A stretch of 64,000 nucleotides of DNA from NCBI GenBank assembly GCA_030762935.1, contig CM060899.1, positions 59,446,501-59,510,500 on the forward strand, read 5' to 3'. Below the pieces are notes generated by a model, which made no database searches, was not told where the DNA came from, and saw nothing but the letters and a program-made list of their open reading frames with translations. Below are positions 44,582 to 56,776 of the stretch, piece after piece. Both the position numbers and the translations under genes were made by a program. This DNA is from Hymenopus coronatus (taxonomy: Eukaryota; Arthropoda; Insecta; Mantodea; Hymenopodidae). Position 1 is the stretch's first letter. Every line of letters starts with the position of its first letter.

Positions 44582-45387
44582 GTGATATATTTTCAAAATT
44601 ACATTGTCTTTAATCCTTAATGAAATGCCTGTCACAATGTTTATTCATTTTATAAATTGTTATTGGCTTCTTTACCAGTTACATAAGCTAAAACAATCCT
44701 TGTAATCAACTCAAAAGTTTGATTGTCAATTTTTCTAGAAATCATATGAAATCTCCTTGGAGGGAGGGGAAACTAGAAGTTAAAAAAAAAAAAAAAAAAA
44801 TAGCAAAATAGACAGTGGCATAATTACACTGCTAGAGCCAAAATTACTTCCTCAAACTTGTTTTTGTTTTATTTTGTTATGATACAATATGTAATACTAC
44901 CGGGTGATCCATAAACGTCCGAACCGACTGCATAGTGTTTTGCCTTGCACTCATTGTCATCTGCTACTATTATAGAAAGGTGCGAATGAAACCAAGCAAC
45001 ATTTTTTTATTTATTTACTTTTTATTTCATTTATACCTCTCTCATGCACTGTTATCATTGGGCTTTTGTTTTCTTTGGATTTTATGCATTACATCACATA
45101 TGCACACATGCATATACTATCCCACACTCCCTCTCTCTCACTCTGATTCATACTTCCAGGCTCTGGGGAAGGCAGAGAATAATCTTGGTTAAAAAAAACA
45201 ATTTCTACCTCCCAGCTAAGAATTGAAACCAGGATCCCACACACAGCAGGCAGATCCATTTGTTTTTCATGCAAATGTCCCTATTGAGACATGAACAACA
45301 CTATAAATCCTGACATCTGGAAATCCCAGAGTTCACATATGTGCATGTGTGCTGTGTTTTGTTTAATAATTGGTAATAATTAGATCT

Positions 45388-45640
45388 GAGGGCTGTTCAA
45401 TAAGTCCTTAGAAAAAGATGGAAAAATAAATTATTTTTGGTAAATGTTTTTTTATTGTTCAACATAATTTTCTTTTAGCTCAATACACTTTCCCCAGCAT
45501 TTCTCCAACTGTTTTAAGCCTTCCAAAAAGTAGGATTTTGGAAGGTCCTCAACAATAGGAATCTGTTTGATGATCTCTTCATTAGACGTGAATCATTTTC
45601 TCCTGAGCCACTTTTTCAGGTTTTCAAATAAAAAAGTCAC
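45388..45640 (-). pseudogene. mariner transposase, C-terminal fragment with terminal repeat
   Basis: The minus strand reads LKKWLRRK, EEIIKQIPIVEDLPKSYFLE and GLKQLEKCWGKCIELKENYV, the standard C terminus of a mariner transposase. It ends near GGGCTGTTCAATAAGTCC, which resembles a mariner terminal repeat. The catalytic domain is not present. Confidence 0.8.
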
Positions 45641-45974
45641 TGGGAGCCTGTACTTTTTAGAGGTGGTTATCATACAAAAGCAAATCATAGAAAACACCCA
45701 ATCAGCGGACTAAGTGTGTTCTGTGTCACTATTTCTCTGTTTCTTCCCTCCCATATGTTGACAGGAATATTCTTGTGTGAGACAGATTATAACATGAATA
45801 AACCAGTAAGACAAGATTATTTAATGTTCTTATCCCTAAGTGTGTGCAAAACTGCAGTCTTCAGAGATGTCTTTTACATATAATAAATGAAATCTAGTTT
45901 GTTTAGATACCAGGTGCTCCAACAGCCCCATATTAGATGTGTGCAGATATCCCTTGGTGTGTTAAAAGAGAACA
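45641..45974. other. Intron 5 stretch, unassigned
   Basis: No family recognised. It includes the short motif GATATCCCTTGGTGTGTTAA near 45950, whose partner GGATATCTGCACACATCAAA appears inverted near 46400, so a larger element may enclose the SINE B. Confidence 0.35.
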
Positions 45975-46225
45975 GAAGGAGCCGTGCTGTGGCTGAATGG
46001 TTAGACCACTCGCCTCTCACCTAGATGGCTTGGGTTCGATCAGAAGCGATTGCATGTGAGATTTGTGGTGGACAAAGCAGCCCAGGGGCAGACTTTCTCC
46101 AGGTTCTCCAGTTTCCCCCGCCATCGCTTTCCACCAGTTCTCCATCTTCATTCCATATATGATTAGTGTCATCGCCTGCGGTGCCACAGGTAGTAACAGC
46201 AAGCATTAAACACAAAAAAGGAGCT
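45975..46225 (+). mobile_element. SINE B, tRNA-derived
   Basis: The head GTGGCTGAATGGTTAGACCA is an A box and GGGTTCGATC a B box. The body reads CCACCAGTTCTCC and GTGTCATCGCCTGCGG, and the end AAACACAAAAAAGG. It is the plus-strand counterpart of 2389-2696 and 4744-4985. Confidence 0.85.
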
Positions 46226-46494
46226 GCAATGTCAAGTTAAAACCTGTCAGTGAGAAAGTAAACCCTTTGCAATGAGAGGAACCCACTCATTGTCTGCAGT
46301 GATAGCCAACATGGGGAACGCATAGGTTTTTCTCATCAGTTCTCCACTGGTTTTAACTTCAAAAAGCCCGCTTAAGTTCTGCAATTCTTTTAGTACAAAA
46401 AGGGATATCTGCACACATCAAATATAAGGCAGTTGGGCCACCTGGTATTTTTAAGTACCTACAGCAGTATAATTATGAAATAAATTTACCACAG

Positions 46495-46659
46495 AGTGAG
46501 CAAATTATACGACAGAGGACAAAAGTGTTAGAAAACCAATTAGCAGAAAAAGAGCAAAGTCTACAAGAGGCCTTGAGAGTTCAACAAGACTTGTCTAACA
46601 GGTTACACACACTGCACTTACAAACAAGAGAAGAAAATGAGAGGTTCTTGCAAGCAAAG
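46495..46659 (+). CDS. CRACR2A/EFCAB4-like protein, coding exon 6 (coiled coil)
   Basis: Fifty-five residues (194-248), rich in Glu, Gln, Arg and Leu with heptad spacing (VLENQLAEKEQSLQEALRVQ, then QDLSNRLHTLHLQTREENER). This is the central coiled coil, expected to mediate dimerisation. The 3' splice site is TTTACCACAG and the donor AAG/GTAAAA, phase 0. Confidence 0.88.
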
Positions 46660-46784
46660 GTAAAATTATTTATACTTGTGTATACTCATTTTAGAACTTA
46701 AGAAACAGCATTTTTATTAATTTTTTCTTCCCAAAGCTAGTTTCCGTTCCAAAAACAGTTAACTCACATGAGGTATGTCTTTTA

Positions 46785-46970
46785 CTTTCTCTATGCACAC
46801 TAAGAACAGTGTGTATAGATAAGGTATTGCATTCCACCCGAAAATTCAATACCAAGATTTCACCAGAATTACATGTTTCAGGGTCTGCTGTCCATGTGTG
46901 TGCGTGCATGTGTGTATGAACACTAACTCAAAAATGAAAAGTTGTAAAATACCAAACTTTTTATTTAAGT
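46785..46970 (-). repeat. H1 repeat, hairpin-end fragment
   Basis: ACTTTCTCTATGCACACTAA to the ACCAAACTTTTTATTTAAGT block, with a GTGTGTGCGTGCATGTGTG tract. It is cut by the Penelope-like remnant that follows. Confidence 0.75.
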
Positions 46971-47640
46971 TAATTAGTTGAGTCGATTTTGTAACACTAC
47001 ATCACTTGCTTTTATTATCGGAAAACATGCTTCAGAGGCCATGTGATTCCATTGTCAATTCCTTTAGTCGACCGCCGGCATTGCTTGCTGTGCTGGTGAT
47101 TATCATTGTCCCTGGTGATGATTTGATGAACCTCTGCATCAGTAGGTCGTCTGGCGGGGTTTCGAGTTTGAAAACACATTTCTTGTTTTTCCAAACTTTT
47201 AATTCTGTCTTCCTCGTGATATTTTTGAGTATTTTTGGGCTTCTATTTATGGTGTATTACTCTTTCCAAAAATGCCAAGCTACTGCTGATTTATCTTCTT
47301 GTTTTTAAGTTTAGTATTTCTGTGGTGTTCTTTTGCTCTTGCTGTATATTTCTTTTTGTTTGGCCAATGTAGATTTTTTCACAGTTGTTCTTGGCTTGTT
47401 TTCTTGTGGAATATCATCTTTTAATTTAGAATTTAATATGTTTTCATGGAGTAATTGATTTTTGGGGCCAGAATGATGTGTGGTTTGAAGATTCTCTGGA
47501 ATTTGTAGAAAATTGTAGGGTGGTATGTAAACTTCTTGTAAATCTTGTTTTCTTTCTCACTCCAATCCCCTCAATTCATAAATGTTATAATCTGAGTGAA
47601 ACTTTGGTGTTTAATACTTCTGTAGATGGTTGTACTAAAT
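46971..47640 (-). pseudogene. Penelope-like element, decayed GIY-YIG endonuclease end (family 2)
   Basis: The minus strand, with frameshifts, reads LHTTLQF, FKPHIILAPKINYSM, NCEKIYIGQTKRNIQ, KEHHRNTKLKNKK and a Pro/His-rich tail. This parallels the intact copy at 62641-63570 (HPWANKKF, ILVPQNKYSI, DLVYIGKTKRHLE, KEHFRNIKYK). Beyond the coding part, 46971-47065 matches the palindrome at 55539-55732. It is inactive. Confidence 0.75.
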
Positions 47641-48496
47641 GTGTTTCGCAAACATAAAAGAAAAATATAAAAGTGTTTTAGAAATATAATTTTTTTATCC
47701 ATTTGATCATAGTACAAAATGTAGGACATGTCAGAAAAATATAGCTAGAATTCATTAAAACAGTTATGTATAATAAGATTAGCAGTATAAAAATTGTATA
47801 CAAACTATTTCAGAAATGTTATAAAATTATACATAAAAGTTGTTATTAATGCAATCAATTTTACAACTCTTATTTATATTTAACACTTTCAAAAAATTCC
47901 CCATGGCTGTTAAAACAGTGCTCTAAAAAGAATTTTTTCAGAGAAATTTAAACTTATGTGGTGCAGATATGCTTTGTAATGAGTACTTCAGGTATATGGG
48001 CCAGTGACTTTAATCTACGGGCTTGAAAGTCACCTTACTCAAGAATAATTTTTAATAATTTGGTTCGAATTAATTTCTAATTGTAACAAAATGCTATGTT
48101 TCTATTCTTATTCTGGCAACTTTTCATTGTTGTGTCTGTATTATTCGGCTCACATTATTAAAGAAATACTGGCAAGTTGCAGCTCATTTGTTGTCACTTG
48201 TCAGTAGTTTACCGGCAATTATTGGAATTCTCGAATCGAGAGTGGATAGACTAACACTACCTTTCCTAATTCAAAATAGTTATAGTTTGTTGTTCTGTTA
48301 TAGTGAGTAATAACAGTGAAATGAAGAATTCGTTCTGTGAAAAATGGTTGCAGCAGCAGTAATAATATTCATTGCCATAGCAGTAGTATAAGTTACATTT
48401 ATTATGTTTATAACGTTTGTGGCCTTGTGACCGTAATAATGCAAAAAAATCTGTTTAACAATTTCTGTCCTCATTTGGTTGGTCCCCGGGCCTATT
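47641..48496. other. Intron 6 stretch, unassigned
   Basis: AT-rich sequence without an identified repeat. Some may be further decayed Penelope sequence. Confidence 0.4.
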
Positions 48497-49364
48497 ACTT
48501 TCTCTACACGTACTATGTACATAGTGTATAGAGAAGGCACTGCACTCCACCCAAAAATTTGATACCAAGATTTCACCGGAAATATATATTTTAGGGTTCC
48601 CTGTATCCAAAAAAAAAAGCATTTTCAGAAAAAGGTGTGTGTATACGTGTGTGTGTGTGTGTGTGTGGTTGTGGGTGTGGGTGTGGGTGTGGTGTGTGCA
48701 TGAGTAAAATACCAAATTTTATATTTAAGTTCAGAATCTTCCAGGGATGCAACACAAAGATTTTGAGAAATATCCCCCCGCCCCAAACTACCCTTTACAT
48801 GGAACTTTTTTCGAAAATTTTGATTTTCTCAAAAATGGCCATAACAATTTTGATTAAAATATCATATATTAAAGATATTTACCTGACAATATGTCTTGAA
48901 TTTTCTGGGAATAGCCTCTGAAGATTACTTTATTCTTGATGAATTTTACGGAATTATGCATAACTGCTAAATTGTAAGAGATGGACAAAAACTTACCATA
49001 CAGAAAATATAGAGCACGTTAAAACACTCAATTTAGGTTATATACAGTTTTTTTGTGGATTTGATCGTTTTTGAGATTTCTTGTTTTTAGTTTCAGCTTT
49101 TAAAAACTTATACTTTTCTCATACAGGAATTTGTCAACTCCTGTCCATACAAACAAAGGAACTTCAGTCACATAGCAACCAGCTTTTGACTATTGCTTTA
49201 ACCTATGGTACTCCCTTATTTCGCTTCTACTTACAAGGAAGCAAGAATAAGATTATTTCTGCTAATTTTCTCTCGATTAGTATGAAGTAGGTAGAAGCAT
49301 AAGCTTTTTAACAATAATTTGTTGCAGAGATGTATAGAAAGTCATTGAAAGGAACACATCAGAT
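48497..49364 (-). repeat. H1 repeat, complete copy
   Basis: ACTTTCTCTACACGTACTAT to AACACATCAGAT. The microsatellite near 48645-48700 is GT followed by GTGGGT units. Confidence 0.9.
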
Positions 49365-49749
49365 GTTTTTTTAAGTGTTCTGGTAGGCCATTATAAAGGC
49401 AAAATACAAAATATATATATATACATATATAATTTAACAAAAAACTTGTATTGTGGGGGATTATGCTTATTTTCTACTTTCTTTTAGCACCATGGGTACG
49501 TATTTGTGTATTTGTTGAATATAAATCATTATATGATTTAGAAAAGATAACTGATTTCTGGATATACAAGAAAGGTAGAGGCATTATATTTTAATTCTTT
49601 GAAAAGTGTTCTACAACTAGTTATTTTGTTGACCTTTAATATTGTGCAAAAGCGTTGTTTTGTAACCTAAATATAACATTGGCATTCTCATAGTTTCCCC
49701 ACTTGTTTGTAATATGTATGATTTCTGCTTTATTTGCTTTTTACCTAAG

Positions 49750-49894
49750 GAGGAAGCAGAAGTGCAATTAGAACTTGAAAGGCAAGAAATGTCCCACAAA
49801 ATTAAAAAGTGGCACCAGGAGATGGAGAATGAGAGACTGAACAATCTTGCCAAGGGTTTTCAACTTGGCAAGCGCATCACTACAGAACACCATG
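49750..49894 (+). CDS. CRACR2A/EFCAB4-like protein, coding exon 7 (coiled coil)
   Basis: Residues 249-296 (EEAEVQLELERQEMSHKIKK...) plus one base of Gly297; coiled coil continues. The 3' splice site TTTTTACCTAAG uses AAG rather than CAG. The donor CATG/GTGAGT is strong, phase 1. A pogo element begins 76 bp downstream. Confidence 0.85.
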
Positions 49895-49970
49895 GTGAGT
49901 ATTCATTAATTTTCAAGAATCTGCAAATTAACTTAGAATATTCAATGCATGGAGTAAATAAGAAGAAAAA

Positions 49971-50844
49971 TACAGTATACTCTCCATTATTCGGGGTAAT
50001 ATGAGGGAGAAGAAGCAAGAATAGTCCAGAAAGCTTTAATTTAATGCTTTTAAGGTACACCATACACATGCAAATAGGAAATTACATTTAACAGCTTTTT
50101 TCAACATGTATTCTTTGTTCAAAAGTTTACCCTACTTCTGTACATAGGTATTGTAGGCCTGTTTATTTCTTAAAATTTCCATGATGTTGGTCTGCTTCTG
50201 AGAGAAGTTGACATTTTTTCGCATAGCACTTCAAAATTTTCTTTCAGTAAGTTCATGTATCCTATGAGGTTGTTTGAATTTGGTTAGCCAACCAGATGAG
50301 GCATTAAATTCTCCCTCTAACCCTAGAGCTACATGAACAAATTTAGCCTTTTCAGCACATATTGCGCCTGACACAATGACACCTTCTGGCCTTTTTTCGC
50401 TGAACCATTGTAATAGAGCAGCATCTAAGTCATCGAATATAAATCCTGTCATGCTTTTTTGTGCAAATAGTACAGAATTAGAATCACAGTTCCTAATAAA
50501 ATTGTGTTTTTTCTGCTTATTGCTTTTGATGTCACGAAGTCTGCATTCCAATCCCATAATCAGCATTTAGTTTTGCAACAAAATCAAATCTTTAAATTAA
50601 TTCTAATTTTTGTTTTAATGCTAATACATTTTTTTTTTCTCCACCATCTGTTTTAGAAACTTCTTTTAACTTGATTTGTTGATGTCAAGCAGTGGTCAAT
50701 TAAGCAATGAAAATGGCACTTATTGTCATGCAGCAGGTTCTTAAAGAAAAATAATCTACAATAATTATTTTTGCGGGAAGGGGAAGTGCATGGATAATCC
50801 ACAAACCAGATAATCTGCGTACGAATAATCAGGAGTATACTGTA
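49971..50844. mobile_element. pogo/Tigger-type DNA transposon, internally deleted
   Basis: Ends TACAGTATACTCTCCATTAT and (reverse-complemented) TACAGTATACTCCTGATTAT share a ~20-bp inverted repeat ending in the ATTATTCG motif, flanked by TA. At 874 bp it keeps only part of the transposase gene on the minus strand. Confidence 0.85.
50200..50640 (-). pseudogene. pogo/Tigger transposase, CENP-B-like DNA-binding fragment
   Basis: Residues of the minus-strand frame include FDDLDAALLQWFSEKRPEGV, VSGAICAEKAKF and EFNASSGWLTKFKQPHRIHE. These are the Tc5/CENP-B helix-turn-helix signature (alLqWf...g.pvsg..i.eKA, then F.aS.GWL.rFk.RhgI). The catalytic DDE domain is deleted. The frame 50231-50566 stays open for 111 codons. 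Confidence 0.85.
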
Positions 50845-51579
50845 ATTAGAATTTACTTTAGAATTAAACACCATATGCGAACTAGAGTTATTTGTTCCTT
50901 CTGTGATAAAGAATATATTTTAACACACACTATAGAAGATATAATCAAATAGAAAACTGCACGTACATGGATTTCACGTGCCAGTCCGGTGTCGGTTTCA
51001 TGTATCTTCATAACAGCTGTATTCACAATGCATATGCAGGAACTGTAGAATGGTCTGCAATGATCTCATTATAAGCTACTAAACCATAACATGGAACAAC
51101 ATTACAATGAGCGAAAGATTAAGAAGGCACTGCTTGCACTCATAAGCTCCTGTGTTCAAATATTGTATTACAGTGACTTTCAAATGGGATGAGGTTTGTC
51201 CTTGAGCGCCACCAGGCCGGCAGCCAATCGGAATACTGCTGTGTTGACATATTGCATTCATGCTTAACTGAGGAGTAACGTGCTAAATTATTCCATCTCT
51301 CATAAATACTACTTGCGCTAGGACTAAATATTCAAATTTTACAAAAAATAATTCATGAGGAAGATAGGGAGTAATGTTTATAGCAGAACCGTAAAAACCA
51401 CAGATTCTTAGCTCAAATAGTTTTCATAATACACATGAATAAAAATTATGTCGCCAGGCAGATTTGCATGCTCAGTGTGCGAGTGAGAGGGAAATATGAC
51501 CTGGCCACACAGCATGATAACACAACTAATTTGCTGCAGGGTAGAGCTCTTCCCATTTGAAAAACATAATAATTATTAC
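50845..51579. other. Intron 7 stretch, unassigned
   Basis: No repeat family or coding signal recognised over ~730 bp. Confidence 0.4.
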
Positions 51580-52515
51580 TTTCTCTACACGTACTATGTA
51601 CATAGTGTACAGAGGAGGTATTGTAATGCACCCAAAAATTTGATACTGAGATTTCACTGGAAATATATGTTTTGGGATCCCCTGAATCCAAAAAAAGAAT
51701 TTTTGAAAAAGGTCCATGTGCGCACATGTGTGTATGCATACATGGGAGTGTGTGCATGCGTGTGTGTGTGTACATAGCTCAAAAATATTTTGCAAAAATT
51801 TTGATTTTCTCAAAAATGGTTCTAACGTTTTTGATTAAAATAAGTTATGTATAAGATATTTTTATGACAAACGAAATGTATATGTTGATTTTCTGAGAAT
51901 AGGCTCTGAAAACCTCTTCATCCTAGATGATTTTTATATAACTGACAAACCGTAAGAGGTATACAAAATCTTACTGCACTATACAAAAAGATGTCGTTAA
52001 AACATACAATTTATATCATGTAAATTTTTTTTGTAGAGTTAACATTTTTTTAGATATTCTGGATTATTGGTTTCAATTTTTAAGCCTCTTAAACTTTTCT
52101 CAAACCGGAATACTTCTTTTTTCTTGTTTTTCATTTGTTTACTGAACTTCAATTGTTTAATATAGAGAACGGATTTTAAGAATGAGACAATCACTTTTGC
52201 CTGTGCATTTTCTTATTTCCCTGACACTTACAAGGAAGCTAGTAATAAGATTAATTCTGCTTATGTTTATCTTGATTAGCATGGTGTAGATAACAGATTA
52301 ATCTTTTAAATAAAAGGTTTTTTTGCCGAACAGCTACAGGACATCTTGTGAATGGAACACATTAGATTTTTTTCCCTTCTATTTACAAGGGACCATGTAA
52401 TAAGGACAATTTCTGCTAGTGTTTATCTCGATTATCACAAAGTAGATCAAAGAATAAGGTTTTTAACAATAATTTGTTACAGAGATGTAGAAAAATTCAC
52501 GTGAATGGAATTTTT
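51580..52515 (-). repeat. H1 repeat plus tandem TCTGATG-end fragment
   Basis: A copy from ACTTTCTCTACACGTACTAT (51581) to AACACATTAGA (52366), with the section after the GTGTGTGTGT tract (51740-51772) deleted down to the AAAATTTTGATTTTCTC block. It is followed by a second end fragment (52380-52515). Confidence 0.8.
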
Positions 52516-52564
52516 TTTATGTGGTTAATTTTATGACTGGATGTGTAGAACTTAGTATTGAAAT

Positions 52565-52755
52565 TGAATGTTATTTATGTACGCTCTTTAACTGCTACGG
52601 TGCTCAGCATTCCATTCTAAATTGGGCATGAGAGAATACTTAATTCTGCTCCAAGATCTATCAAGCTTGAGGTTCTTTTACGTGCTGTAAATCTATCACA
52701 TGGGATAAACTTCTTTACTTATCTTCCAAAGGAAGCCATGCTAAGGATTTTTACA
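52565..52755 (-). mobile_element. SINE A, body fragment
   Basis: Minus-strand SINE A body (GAAGCCATGCTAAGGATTTT at its inner end). The tRNA-derived head is missing. It is inserted between H1 sequences. Confidence 0.75.
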
Positions 52756-53530
52756 GCCAAAAATTTGATACTGAGATTTCACCAGAAGTACATGTTTGGA
52801 GCCCCTGAATCCAAAAGAAGCATTTTTAGAAAAAGGTCAGTGTGTGAGTGGGTGGGTGTATGATGATAGCCCAAAAATGAAAATCGGTTAACTGCTAAAC
52901 TTGATATTTAAGTTAGCATCTTCCAAGGACAGCACAAAGATTTCCAGGAGAGTCCCCCCACTCAAGACTACTCTTCACATGGAAAACTTTTCAAACATTT
53001 TGATTTTCTTAAAAATAGCTATAAGTTTTCATTAAAATACTGTATATTAAAGATATTTACATGATAATAAAATGTGTAGCTTGAATTTTCCCAGCATAGC
53101 CTTTGAAGTGCTCTTCATTCTGGATGACTTTTATGTAACTTTTTCATAACTGGTAAACCATAAGTTTACCATGCTAACTTCATATACCCAAGGTCGCGGG
53201 TTCAAACCCGGCGGAGGACAATGGATTTTTTCGGGCGTAAAAATCCTTAGCATGGCTTCCTTTGGTAGGGAAGTAAAGCTGTGGGTCCCGTGTCGTAGAT
53301 TTACGGCACGTAAAAGAACCTCAAGCCTGATTAGAGAGGCCTCTGAGCAAAATTAAGCGATCTTTCACGCCCAATATAGAATGGGACGCTGAGAACCAAA
53401 GCAGTTCAAGAGCGTCCATAAATAACAGGCCATTTCATTTCATTTAAACCATAAGAGATAGACAAAAACTTACTATACAGAAAATTTAGATCTCATTGGC
53501 ATGCATAATTTATATCTTTCATTAATTCAT
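52756..53530 (-). repeat. H1 repeat, partial, split by SINE A
   Basis: H1 sequence 52756-53164 resumes at 53445-53530, with the H1 word TAAACCATAAG duplicated by the SINE insertion. Hairpin and TCTGATG ends are both absent. Confidence 0.8.
53165..53444 (+). mobile_element. SINE A with TSD, head truncated
   Basis: Starts TTTACCATGCTAACTTCATA, has the B box GGGTTCAAACCC and the full body, and ends CATTTCATTTCAT. TAAACCATAAG lies at 53154-53164 and 53445-53455. Loss of the first ~20 bases of the head suggests 5' truncation. Confidence 0.9.
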
Positions 53531-53539
53531 TCAGTTTTT

Positions 53540-54383
53540 ACTTTCTCTACATGTACTATGTACATAGTGTATAAAGAAGGTATTGCACTCCACCCAAAAA
53601 TTTGATACCGAGATTTCAGCAGAAATACATGTTTTGGGTCCCCCTGAATCCAAAAAAAGCATTTTTAGAAAAATGTCCATTTGTGTGTGTGTCTGTGGAT
53701 AGCATACCTCAAAAACGAAAAGACCGTTGAATACTAAACTTGGTATTTAAGTTTGGTATCTTCCAAGGATGCAACACAAAGATTTTCAAGAAAATCCCCC
53801 CACCCCCAACTACCCTTTACATGGAACTTTTTTCAAAAATTTTGATTTTCTTAAAAATGGTTCTAACGATTTTGATTAAAATATTGTATATTAAAGATAT
53901 TTACCTGACAAATAAAATGCATATCTTGAATTTTCTGGAAATAGCTTCTGAAGACTACTTTATTCTGGATCAATTTTACAGAATTTTGCATAACTGTTAA
54001 ACCATAAGAGATGAACAAAATCTTACCACACAAAAAATGTAGAGCATGTTAAAACATACAATTTATGTAATATACATTTTTTTCGTGGAGTTGATCGTAT
54101 TTTAGGTATTCCTTGTTTTTGGTTTCAGCTTTGAAAAACTTATACTTTTGTCGATTCCTGTCCATACAAACAAAGGAACTTCAGTCACATAGCAACCAGC
54201 TTTTGGCTATCACTTTAACCTATGGTATTCCCTTATTTTGCTTCTACTTACAAGGAAGCAAGTAATGAGACTATTTCTGCTCATTTTTTTCTCATTTGCA
54301 TGAACTAAATAGAAGTATAAGCTTTTCAACAATAATTTGTTGCAGAGATGTAGAGAAAGTTATGTGAATGAAACACATTAGAT
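53540..54383 (-). repeat. H1 repeat, nearly complete copy
   Basis: ACTTTCTCTACATGTACTAT to AACACATTAGA with a short GTGTGTGTGTC tract. It is missing about 25 bp before TGTCGATTCCTG. Confidence 0.9.
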
Positions 54384-54715
54384 TTTGTTTTGTAAGATAC
54401 TCCTTGTTATTTTAAAATACTTGAAACTTTTATGAAATGGGAATTTGTCATCCCTGTTTTTATTTTGTTTTACTCCTGGCTATGCAAAGAAACCAAAATT
54501 TCAAATACAAAGCAACCAGGATTAAAAGATTTTTACTATTGCTTTAGCCTAGTAAATTCACTTTTCCCTTCTGCTTATAAGAAACTAAGTAGTAAGGCTA
54601 TTTCTACTAATATTTGTCTTGATTAGCATGAAGTAGGTAGAAGAATAAGCTTTTGTAAGAATAGTTTAGCGCAGAATGGATAGAGAAAGTCTTGTGTAGT
54701 GAACACATTAGATTT
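54384..54715 (-). repeat. H1 repeat, TCTGATG-end fragment, tandem
   Basis: Begins at the GATACTCCTTGTTATT block and ends GAACACATTAGATTTTT. Same orientation as the preceding copy. Confidence 0.75.
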
Positions 54716-55009
54716 TTTATTTAGATATTTTATACCAGTTTTCAGATTAGTGATTCAAAATCCATTTGGTGAAGCAAGCTGTTGATAAATCTCCTTATTT
54801 TTGAAAAAACAAGTTCACATTGAATCAAACAAAAGAAAATAGCTTGTTATATTTTAAATAAAAGAGCTGCTTCTACTTCTGGCAAAATGAGCCAATTATG
54901 AAAATTGATAATTTGTTTTCAAATTTCCTATTTAATGGCCTACATATGTCAGATTTAGGTGTACAAGGTTCCTGGTTTAAATTGCATCTTAGCTACATAG
55001 GAATTTTTA
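54716..55009. other. Intron 7 stretch, unassigned
   Basis: Nothing recognised. Confidence 0.35.
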
Positions 55010-55063
55010 CTTTCTCTATATGTATATGTACTACGTACATAGTGCATAGAGAAGGTATTGTAT

Positions 55064-55360
55064 ATCACCCTCCGTGGTGTAATGGTTACCACGCTAACTT
55101 CATATACCCAAGGTCGCGGGTTCAAATCCTACGGAGGACGATGGATTTTTTTGGGCATAAAAATCCTTAGCATGCTTTCCTTCGGAAGGGAAGTAAAGCC
55201 ATTGGTCCCGTGTCGTTGATTTATGGCATGTGAAAGAACCTCAAGCCTGATAGAGAGGCCTCTGAGCAAAATTGAGCGATCTTTCATGCCCAGTATTGAA
55301 AGGGATGCTGAAAACCACAGCAGTTAAAGAGCATCCATAAATAAAACTCCATTTCATTTC
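55064..55360 (+). mobile_element. SINE A, complete with perfect TSD
   Basis: AAGGTATTGTAT at 55052-55063 and 55361-55372. The head ATCACCCTCCGTGGTGTAAT, B box GGGTTCAAATCC and acceptor-like ACGGAGGACG are intact. This is the best complete SINE A in the window, ~297 bp. Confidence 0.92.
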
Positions 55361-55538
55361 AAGGTATTGTATTCCACCCAAATAAAGTCCAATAAAGCCT
55401 TTTTAGACAAAGGTCTGTGTGCGTGCACATGTGCATGTGTGTGTCTGTGGACAGCATAGCTCAAAAATGAAAAGACCATTAATTACCAACCTTGTTAACC
55501 TGATATATGGTGGACTTTGTGACAGTGATGTGTTTTAA

Positions 55539-55732
55539 CAATTGAAAATTAGTTGAGTCGATTTTGTAACACTACATCACTTACTTTTTATTTTGGAAAA
55601 CATGTTTCAGACACCATGTGCTTCCATTGTCAATTCCTTTGGTGAGTCGCACATGGGGTCTGAAACATGTTTTCCGAAATAAAAAGTAAGTGATATAGTG
55701 TTACAAAATCGACTCAACTAATTTTCAATTGC
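55539..55732. mobile_element. Penelope-type palindrome, family 2
   Basis: Arms of ~80 bp: CAATTGAAAATTAGTTGAGT on the left, with the inverse on the right ending ACTCAACTAATTTTCAATTG. The loop is about 27 bp (CATTGTCAATTCCTTTGG). One arm plus loop matches the non-coding end of the decayed Penelope-like element at 46971-47070. The flanks ACCAACCTTG and GCCAATCTTG suggest a short, diverged target duplication. Confidence 0.65.
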
Positions 55733-56057
55733 CAATCTTGTATTTAAGTTTGGTATCTTCTAAAGATGCTACGCAAAGATTTTCAAGAAAATTCCCCAAC
55801 CCCAAATTACCCTTTACATTGAACATTTTTCGAAAATTTTGATTTTCTCAAAAATGGCTAACGATTAAAATATCTTATGTGTAAAATATTTTTATGACAA
55901 ACGAAATATATGTTTTGAATTTTCTGGGAATAGCCTCTGAAGACCTCTTCGTTCTGGATGACTTTTGTATAACTGGCAAACTGTAAGAGATTTACAAAAA
56001 CTTCCTATACAAAAAATGTGGATCGCATTGAAACTAACAATTTATGTCATATATATA

Positions 56058-56169
<112 letters not shown>

Positions 56170-56550
56170 TTTTTTTAAGGGTTACCATTTTCGAGATATT
56201 CTGGATTATTGGTTTTAATTTTAGGCCACATAAACTTTACTCAAATGGGAAGACATCATTTTCCTCATTTCTTGTTTGTTTATTCCTGGCAAAAAAAAAA
56301 AGAGTTTAGAATTTCAAATGTTTCACATAGCAACCAGCTTTTAAAGGATGAGATTATTGCTTTTGCCTGTGTATTTTCTTATTTCCCTTCTACTTACAAG
56401 GAACCAAGTAAAATTAATAATATCTAATAATTAGTAATAATTCTGCTAATGTTTATCTTGATTAGCATAATGTAGATGACAGATTAAAGTTTAGAAATAA
56501 AGGTTTAATTACCGAACAGCTAGAGGACATCATGTGAATGAAACACATTA

Positions 56551-56690
56551 GATTTATTTTTCCTTGTACTTACAAGGAACCAAGTAATAATACAATTTCT
56601 GCTAATGTTTATCTTGATTATCATGAAGCTTTTAACAATAATTTGTTACAGAGATGTAGAGAAAGTCATATGAATGGAGCACATCAGATT
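56551..56690 (-). repeat. H1 repeat, TCTGATG-end fragment
   Basis: Short tandem fragment ending GAGCACATCAGATTTTTT, 87 bp before exon 8. Confidence 0.75.
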
Positions 56691-56776
56691 TTTTAAAATA
56701 ATTTGAAAGCATCCAGCTTTTTTTTTTCTTACTTACTTATTCGATTCTTTGTATTTTGATTCTATTATTCTTTAAG

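Noticed and set aside
47006..47308. 100-codon plus-strand frame
   Set aside because: The opposite strand carries the decayed GIY-YIG sequence; the plus-strand frame has no similarity.
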